Notes under the pieces: generated by a model
What the model was told of the DNA's origin: nothing
Database searches by the model: none
Seen by the model: the letters and a program-made list of their open reading frames with translations, nothing else
Assembly (NCBI GenBank): GCA_022570795.1
Contig: JAKUDP010000025.1
Span: forward strand, 15,001-79,000
DNA length: 64,000 nucleotides
DNA from: Sphaerulina vaccinii
Lineage: Eukaryota; Ascomycota; Dothideomycetes; Mycosphaerellales; Mycosphaerellaceae
Direction: 5' to 3'
Program-made: the position numbers and the translations under genes
Shown: positions 56,591 to 64,000 of the stretch, one piece after another
How the letters are laid out: every line of letters starts with the position of its first letter
How positions within the stretch are numbered: the first letter of the stretch is position 1

Positions 56591-59215
56591 GTCTCAGCCA
56601 AGTTGAGGTCTCGCAAACGCTGCTCCGTCTGCGAGCATGGCAGCACGGAAAGCATTCATGTTCTCGAAGTGCCTGGAGACAGTCGAGGTGAGGCATGTCA
56701 ACTCCGAATTTACAACGAGCTGCCTCGGGTGAATTCTCGAAGTCACTAGCAAAAGTCAAGGTGAGATATCTCAACTTCTCTAATTTCTACAAGCCTCTCC
56801 GTGTGAACATCCGAGTCCATGCCTCCAACTATGGCACCCGAGCCGGAATCGACAATTCCATACGAAATAGAGAAGGCGAAGAGCGGTGCACCTTTCCATG
56901 TCAACTCCGATGTCTCCCCTGGGTGAGTGTCCGAATCCATGCCTCCAGTTATGGCGCCCAAACCCGATTCGAAAAATCTTGCGTGGCGAGAGAGATGTAA
57001 AGTCTACTGTGTGCTTGGAGTCCATATCATACGAATCAGGATACAAGTTGTACTTATGCCTAGAGCTCGCGCCATATATATGTAAATTTGAAGTTGCAAT
57101 AAGCCCATAAGCCTACAAATCTCACCGTCACAGACAGGTCGAGGTCTCGCAAATCCTGCTGCGTCTGTTAGTATAGCAGCGTGGACCTCAACTATATTCT
57201 CGAAGCACATGAAAAGTATGAGTAAGATGTCTCATGCCCGTCGGTACGACAAGCCTCTCCTGTGCGAACGTCGACTCCAGGCCTACAAGCATGGCGCCCA
57301 AGCCCGATTGCACGATCTTGCGTACATGGAGAGATGGAAATGTCTAGTAAAAGTGCAGGTGGAATCCTTCAACTTAGCCTCTTCGAGCTCAAAGGTGCAA
57401 CAAGCAATGCTAGTCTCAGCCTAGCCGAGGTCTCGCAGTCCTGCTCTGTCTGTAGGCCTAGTAGCATAGACAAGAACCACATTCTCGGAGCGCCTAGTAA
57501 AGATCCAGGTGAGGTATCTTAGCTCTGCCAATTTCGACAAGCCTCTGCTATACGGAATCTCGACTCCAGGCCCCCAGCTATGCCGTCCGATCCGGCTTTG
57601 AGAGATGTTGTAGGAATGGAGAGATAGAAAGTCCAGTACTTGTAGTAGTGAAGTATCTTAGCTTCGCCCGCTACGACAAAGCCTCTCCTACGCGAATGCT
57701 CGACTCTAGGCCTCTGTGCATACCGTCCAAGCCGGTTTCGAAAATCTTGCACGAACGGAGAGATAGACGCTCCCAGTAAGTCCAAAGGTGAAGGATCTCA
57801 GCTTATGAGTGATTGACTCCAAGCCTCTAACAATACCGTCCGAGCTGGCTTTCGACGATCCTGCGAGAACAGAGAAGGCGGAAAAGTCTAGTACTTGTAG
57901 AGGCGAGGTATCCTAGCTCCCGGGCCTCTCCCATATGAGTGCTCGCCTCTAAGCCTCCATTCATACCGTCCAAGCCGGTTTCGACGATCTCATGGGAAGC
58001 AGAGAAGGCGGAAAGCAGTATACTTCTACCTATAGCATATACTCCAAGTCTCCAAGAATCACAGCCTGCTTATCACAGCCTGCTTTGCAGCAAGCCTCAT
58101 ACTAGCATAGTATGCTCTATGTATATCAGCCGACAGTGTACAAGCTCTTAGGAAAGTCGAGATCCCGCAGTCCTACTATGGTTGTTAGCACGACAGTATG
58201 GTATGGAATGAGTCTGCCTCTCCTCTCTGCCTCTGTTCACACCGTCGGCGCCGAATTCGACGATGTTGCATGAAAAGAGAAGTCGAGATGCAGTATAGTA
58301 CTCCCTAATAATGGTATAGGTGGAGTCCCTCGTATTGTCACTACACGCCTTCCCAGAAATGAAACGAGGCCATGCTCCCGGCCCTTGCATCCAAGCTGGA
58401 TGCCACGATCTTCCGAGAACAGAGAATGATCTCATTCGTCGCTTGAGGAGTCTTATGGCTGTGGAAGGCTCTTGTGCACAGTTTGGGAACGCATACCGCA
58501 GTATCGCGTCTTCTGTGTCTGTTATCGGGTGGCCGTGTGCTTGTGCCGTGTTCCTCATCACTCGCAGGTATTCCGACAGACGACGGTCTTGTATTCAGCA
58601 TTGGAAAAGGTCGAGGTCGAGCAGATGAAGTGGTTCAGCTCCGCGGTTAGCACATCGTCTCCGTTCGTGATCATCAATGTCGTTGGCGGCCTGGTCGGAC
58701 TGAAAATGGCTTGGTGATTTGCGATAGTCTGGAGAATAGGAATGTGTCTGTGAAGATAATCACCTTGCTCCTTGTCTCACTAGTTGTCCTCGGTCTCACG
58801 ACAAGACTCTCTCACGTGAGAACTGCGTCCATGTCTCGAGTCATCAAGCGTTGTTATGGGCGATGATGCCGAGCTCCCCTCACGACAAATCGACCTGATC
58901 ATCGATGTAACGCACATCGCTCACCATCACAGTATCCAGACGTGCATTACGAAAGCGGTCTGGCTGACCTTGAGCCAAAGCTTGGCGATCTTGCACAGCT
59001 AGGAAGCGGCAGTCATATACCTCTCATACCAGGATTTCAGGTCGCAGTCTGCTGCTGCGTACATCAGCTTGGCAATGTGAAGACTGCCAAGTCTCAGTAG
59101 AACAGGTGAGGTCGCCCACTCCGCGGTCTCTCTCACAAAGAACCAATCCATGCCCCCAGTCAAGACGGTCCAAGTCTGATCCGTCGATCATGTACAAATC
59201 GAGAAATGGAAAAGC
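56591..59215. repeat. Degenerate tandem repeat field, two unit types
   Basis: Unit B, about 90-130 bp, has a core of the kind AAGCCTCTCC...CGACTCCAGGCC..., then ...CCGTCCAAGCCGGTTTCGAC and GATCTTGCG, and recurs near 56791, 56910, 57251, 57535, 57670, 57800, 57925, 58210, 58360 and 59145. Unit A (CGAGGTCTCGCA, then TCCTGCTCTGTCTG) recurs near 56603, 57137, 57428 and 58152. Spacing is irregular and copies differ by many substitutions. C is not depleted as in the left repeat block. No open reading frame is conserved across copies, so it looks like an old minisatellite or a decayed repeat family. Confidence 0.7.
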
Positions 59216-60102
59216 AATACACCTCTCATATCAGGATATCAGGCTATCAGGTGGGCAGTAAGCTGCAGTCGGATAGCTTCCCTCCCGCATGAGGTACAGT
59301 ACAGCGATGTACGCGCGGCTCAAACGGGGACGCTTGGTGGCAGAATGTCACCATCATTCACCAGTGGCGACACAATGGATTGTGTGGGCGATGGGCGTCG
59401 TGAATGTGGAAGATTGGAGTGAAGTTCATTGTTCTAAAAGTGCAGCAAAGTGAAGTGAAGTGTGACGTCCGATGTGCTCGTGCACGTTGCTCGGACTGGA
59501 TTGATCTGCGAACGCCATGCCACGCCTCCTCCCTCGCTTTGCATTCACCATTGACTCGTGGAGCACGCAACAAGCAAAGTACTGTACTTTACCCATAGTC
59601 GATACTCCGCAACTTCAACTTCACAATATCTTGAACGCTGGATCTGAGAGGGGCATCAGCACCGTCCGACTTCGCAGGTTGTCTTGTCTTGGTTATCGGC
59701 ATCCTCGGCCAAGGCACATACAGTAAAGTGGAACTCCAGCCTCTCTGCCGTCCTTCCAGCACGTTAGGAAGCACGCCGGCAGACTTGGACCCGAACCATC
59801 GTTGACGATTAGAAATTCCCGCCACCAACACCGTCGGTACCTATCGACTCTTTATCACTGGACATTTCTACGACTTGATTCTGAACCACAACGACAACAA
59901 CTCCTCCACCGCCACCACATCTGCTGATCCTATCAAGCGGTAACTCCGCATCTCTGCTGCAGCCAAGGAAAACAAGGAAGGACCATGTCAGCCGCTTGAA
60001 CGATCCAGCCCGCATCTCCGCTCTACATAACACTATCACCGAGACATTCGAACCACCACAGCTTGGCGGCCCTCTGCCTCATACACCAGCAAGTCTCTCA
60101 GT
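59216..60102. other. Intergenic, upstream of the RING gene
   Basis: About 890 bp with no gene recognised. CT- and CA-rich sequence around 59850-60100 would fit the 5' UTR or promoter of the RING-H2 gene. Confidence 0.5.
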
Positions 60103-61408
60103 ATGGCTTCCACTACCACGAGCGCGCTACCCACTGCAACGGACAACGCTGGTGGTGGTAACAACCAGAGCCACGGCGGAGGTCCCACCAGCTCGCCTCT
60201 GCTGTTCTTCGTGGCCCTGGGCTTTGGCGTTGTCTTCACCAACCTATGGTATGCTTTTCCTGACTTCGCCCGTGGCCGCGATTCTCCCACTTCCCTCCAT
60301 ATGACGCTAACCATATGTCACTGTGCACAGGATCATCGTCGGCGTAAAATACTGCTTCAGATATAACCAGCGCGCTCGCAATGCGCGCGCCCTCAACGAG
60401 AATGGCGAACCTATCGATCTTGCGCAAATGCCTGGCCAAGCGCGACGGAGACGGAGGGAGAAGAAACTCATGTCTATGGAAGATGTGAATGAGCGCTTTC
60501 CTCTCACTAAGTATAAGGTATGGCGGTCTTCACGCGAGGCTCAAGGACTTCCAGCAGAGGGCGGCGTGACTGCACCTCCGAGTCGGGCAGGCAGTCTGAG
60601 AGATGAGGAGGGAGTGGTAGAGGCATTCGGGAAACATTCCACAGATACGGCAAGACCGGCAACAGCATTGAGTATAGCGCGGGAGGACCTTGCACATGCT
60701 ACACCGGAGGCTGCTGCGAGTACGGACCGCATACCTGAAAAGAAACCTACGATTGAAGAGTTGGAGCACGCACGCAATGCCAGCGTTGATAGGAACAACT
60801 CGGCTGCGACAGAGATGGACGATGATGAGGACGACCCTATAGCGACGGCAGCACCACCTGAGATGCTAGCTGCGCCAGGAGATACGTGCGCCATCTGTCT
60901 GGACACACTGGACGATGACGATGATGTGCGCGGTCTGACATGTGGGCATGCTTTCCATGGATCATGTGTAGACCCATGGCTTACCAGCAGGAGGGCTTGC
61001 TGTCCTCTGTGCAAGGCCGACTACTACGTACCGAAGGTCCGCCCTGAGGATACCACAACTGCTGCTGGGCGTACACCGATGGAGCCTGCTCCGACATGGC
61101 GACATGGCATGCCTTTCAGACCGCGTCTGCTCTTCGCAGGCCATCCGCGTATATTTGTTACCGATGCGGCTCGGACTGGATCGGTGTCTGCATCGCAGGT
61201 ACAACGCACGCGACGAGGGCAGGAACCCTATCAGGAATCTACGGCGCGGCAAACGACAGATGCCAGCAACAACACCAGGACGTGGAGATCACGCATGCCA
61301 ACGCTCCCACGATTCGGCCGAAGACCTCAGGAACATGAGGGACACGGCCCGGTCGAAGAAACCAACGTCACTGCCGGCGATCTAGAAGCTGGACAACGGC
61401 GTTCATGA
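60103..61408 (+). CDS. Membrane-anchored RING-H2 E3 ubiquitin ligase
   Basis: Two exons, 60103-60248 and 60331-61408, with an 82-bp intron (GTATGC...CACAG) that splits a Trp codon (NLW); 407 aa. Residues 30-60 make one transmembrane helix (LLFFVALGFGVVFTNLWIIV). The RING-H2 finger lies at about 235-280: CAIC, then CGHAFHGSCVDPWL and CPLC, the zinc ligands in the C3H2C3 order. In this class the RING recruits an E2 to ubiquitinate membrane or vacuolar-pathway proteins. The region between helix and RING is disordered with acidic runs (EMDDDEDD). The C-terminal ~110 residues are basic and poorly conserved. The closest classes are fungal RING-H2 proteins with one N-terminal helix; the substrate is unknown. 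Confidence 0.88.
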
Positions 61409-61879
61409 GATGTAGTCTTATCACTACCATTCTTGTTCTTCTTTTACCACATTAGCGACATTTACACGACACCATGATTGATGAACGAATTCGGATGCGA
61501 GGGATCTACCAACAGTATCGCCATCCAGGAGGTTGCGGGCGGCTCGCAATGAGCTTGCTTATATCAAGGCGGGACCTGTTTATATGGCGAGGCGGATTAC
61601 AGGCTTCTGGGACAGCACTTTTTGCATGTGCATTTGGCATGAGTGCGACTGCGCAGGTTGTGTATAGTTGGGAGAGAGTACTCAATCAAACCTAAGATAT
61701 CATTGCCGAAAGGCGCAAGTCTACTCTATCCTTCCAAGCTTTCTTTCATGCAACACTGTATCACATCTTCTGATCTCACTGACACAGTCCAAATGTAAGA
61801 AAGTATCTCTGAAACGCATGAAGGAAGAATCTTGCTCAATCCACCCTCAGTATGGCATGGTATTCGGAGAAGTGCAGAG
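61409..61879. other. Convergent intergenic region
   Basis: About 470 bp between the RING gene and the end of prp16. The small frame at 61474-61695 has no family resemblance and is probably chance. Confidence 0.5.
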
Positions 61880-64000
61880 CTATCTTCTCCTCCCAATCGT
61901 AGGTTTCACCACACTACTCCCACTCTTCGCCGGCTTCTTGACAACACTCTGCTTAGACGTGCTGCTAACTTTCCCAGGTGCCAAATCCTCACCCTTCATC
62001 TCCAACTCCCTCCTATCCTTCGCGATTTGCACTTCTAGTTCAGCTTTCTTACTATACTCGACCTCTCTCCTCCCCTTAACAGCCGAATAGCCCTTCTCCT
62101 TGACAGAATAGAAGACTCCGCCTAAGTCTGCGAGCCAATGAGCGTCGACAGCCGTAGCGACGGACATATACTCCTTTGAAGTGAGAATTAACTCGTGATA
62201 GACGACATAGTCGGGTGGATCTCCACTGTTGTATAAAGCGCTTGTGGGGTGTAAGTTCATAGTTACGCTGGTGCGGAGATTGACATATTCTCCGAGACCT
62301 TTACGTTTTGCGGCTTGAGCGTAGTAGCCGGAGCAGATACAGAGACGGACTGTGTCGAGGTCGTAGCCTAAGATATAGAAGTTAGCAAGTGTCTCTGGAA
62401 TGGGAAAAAAATTGGGTTGTGAGGGGCAGGGGGATGAGTGAGGTGGCTTGGTAGATGCAGAGACGCGGAGATGTTTGGGGATGTGAGAAGTACTTACCAC
62501 CTGTTTTGATCTCCATTTTCGAAGATTTCATGATGTCGGAAATCTGTTGACGAATTTCTTCGGCTCTTCGGAGTGCCTTGGGATGTAAAAAGTGCTTGAC
62601 ACACCAGCCATCCTTGCGTCCATTGAAGACCCATTGTTGGTATACCGTGAGGAGTGTAAGATGATCACTATCGTGGACGAAGAACTTCTCTCGCGCTGCA
62701 TCGGCTTCTTCGAGGCGTTCCTTGGGTCTGTAGAAGACCGAAGGAACGGAGAGCATAGCTACAATAGTAATAATCTCTTCTGCGCAGCCATAGGTAGTGC
62801 TGGAGGTGATCACGAGCTTTGCGAGGGCAGGATCCATGGGGAAGGAAGTCATCAGACTGCCGAGGGAGGTCAAGTTTCCGAGATTGTCCAGGGCGCCGAG
62901 AGCCCATAAGTCGAAAAGGGATGTTGTGATTGTATCCTGAGGTGGAGGATCCATGAAATCGAAATCCAGAAGGTCTTTTACTCCTAAAGACTTCAAGAGA
63001 AGGACGGTATTTGCGAGGTTTGTACGCTGTATCTCAGGTATTGTGGCGATGTACAACTCCTCCTTGAATGCTCGCTCAGTGTACAAGTGGAAAGCTCTTC
63101 CAGGTCCTGTTCTTCCAGCTCGTCCAGCGCGTTGAGAGGCGTTGGCTTGGCTCACTGGAGTAATTTGCAAAGTATCCATCCCCATGCGTGGATTGTAGAC
63201 TTTGAGCTTGGAGAAACCACAGTCTACGACGTACATGATACCATCCACTGTGAGAGAGGTCTCGGCGATGTTTGTTGCTACGATAACTTTCCTTACACCT
63301 GGAGCGGCTCTGTCGAAGATTTTGGCTTGGAGGTCTGCGGGCATCTGGGAGTAGATTGGTAGGATGCTCAACTTGGGAGGATCGTTGAGCTGTGCAAGTC
63401 GTTCAGCGACTAACTCGCACGTCACTTCAATGTCTTCTTGGCCAGTCATGAAGACTAGAATGTCGCCGGCTCCTTGACTAACGTGGATCGCAAGCACTTG
63501 TCGCACAGCACTGTCAACGTAGTCTTCACAGGGTGATCGCGAGTACTGTATGTCGACTGGGAATGTTCGTCCTGGGATGAAGAATTCGGGTGCGCCACCG
63601 TAGAAGCGTGAGAAGCGTTCTGAGTTCATGGTGGCAGAAGTCACAATAAGCTTGAGATCTCGCCTTCGCGCTAGGACTTTCTTGATCAGGCCCATTAACA
63701 CATCCGTATTCAGTGCGCGTTCGTGAGCTTCGTCCATGATGATACAGCTGTATTGATCCAGATCCGGGTTCGTGAGGGATTCTCTCAGCAAGACACCATC
63801 CGTCATGTATTTGATGGTGGTCTCTTTACTCGTGCAGTCCTCGAATCGGATGGCATAGCCTACAGTTCCTCCGAGTGGCACCTCCATCTCCTCGCTGACA
63901 CGCTTTGCAACGGACATGGCTGCTACCCGTCTTGGCTGTGTACATCCAATCATGCCACTCTTCGCATAGCCATCCTCGTGCAAGAATTGTGTCAATTGCG
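61880..64000 (-). CDS. prp16: Prp16-type DEAH-box splicing RNA helicase (partial, cut by right edge)
   Basis: Minus strand; the N-terminal part lies beyond the window. Exons 64000-62498 and 62367-61880 are joined over a 130-bp intron (GTAAGT...CTTAG). Visible helicase motifs, in order: TQPRRVAAMSVAKRVSEEM (Ia), MDEAHERALNTD (II), SATMNSERF (III), TNIAETSLTVDG (V) and QRAGRAGRTGPG (VI). The HA2 (ratchet) and OB-fold regions follow. Motif I (GxGKT) would start just outside the edge, since the window begins at TQFLHEDGYAKSG. Prp16 remodels the spliceosome after the first catalytic step; the DEAH type and sequence fit Prp16/DHX38 better than Prp2, Prp22 or Prp43, from memory. The tail ends in a basic stretch (KKPAKSGSSVVKPTIGRRR). 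Confidence 0.9.

Noticed and set aside
38628..64000. Secondary-metabolite cluster
   Set aside because: No PKS, NRPS, terpene cyclase, P450 or transporter is present; the neighbours are mostly housekeeping or unrelated genes.
1..64000. CRISPR array or prokaryotic operons
   Set aside because: No regularly spaced direct repeats of 24-40 bp with unique spacers, and genes carry spliceosomal introns; this is eukaryotic DNA.

Overview
The window reads as nuclear DNA of a filamentous ascomycete (Pezizomycotina). A Dothideomycete of the Mycosphaerellales type is my best guess, but I cannot prove it. The grounds are GT-AG introns mostly 48-60 bp long, uninterrupted exons with fungal family signatures (Sdc1, FAN1, Vta1, Prp16, DUF1295, an LEA-like protein with DUF3659 repeats), and a block of retrotransposons showing repeat-induced point mutation (RIP).

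Layout. 1-1.3 kb is a C-rich direct and inverted repeat field. 1.3-15.37 kb is a nest of dead LTR elements: an inverted-repeat element with a gag-like core, a minus-strand Ty1/Copia with paired 247-bp LTRs, and a plus-strand Ty3/Gypsy chromovirus with a truncated 5' LTR. Their coding regions are shot through with TAG stops at Gln/Trp codons. The change to gene-bearing DNA at about 15.37 kb is sharp.

15.7-26.3 kb holds an acidic F-box-like protein, a Sdc1/DPY-30 COMPASS subunit, a Ser-rich orphan, a decayed F-box/LRR-like gene, a secreted FAS1 protein and the repair nuclease FAN1. 29.8-38.4 kb holds a seven-helix receptor, a tiny coiled-coil gene with a duplicated exon, a P-loop/sulfotransferase-like protein, two tRNA-like loci, a DUF1295 membrane enzyme and a lysine-rich nuclear-type protein. 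38.6-45.1 kb holds a broken DUF3604 gene, the ESCRT regulator Vta1 and a CocE/S15 hydrolase. 45.5-52.4 kb is one giant gene (about 2,200 aa) with an LEA-like N-terminus and about 19 DUF3659 repeats. 55.2-64 kb has a Q-rich orphan, a degenerate tandem-repeat field, a membrane RING-H2 ligase and the 3' two thirds of Prp16, cut by the right edge.

The genes do not form an obvious pathway or secondary-metabolite cluster. They are mostly housekeeping functions (chromatin, DNA repair, ESCRT, splicing, ubiquitin) with lineage-specific and decaying genes between them. The most unusual signals are: (1) a hairpin inside the last intron of the giant gene that can mask its own 5' splice site, where retention gives an immediate stop; (2) a tandem exon-intron duplication in a mini-gene whose extra exon carries a stop; (3) a DUF3604 gene killed by two Trp-to-stop changes and a frameshift; (4) an F-box/LRR-like gene killed by two Trp-to-TGA changes and a frameshift; (5) two tRNA-like loci with good 3' parts but mismatched 5' acceptor strands; (6) the tandem repeat field at 56.6-59.2 kb. 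All exon joins given are manual readings from splice consensus and frame, not transcript evidence.
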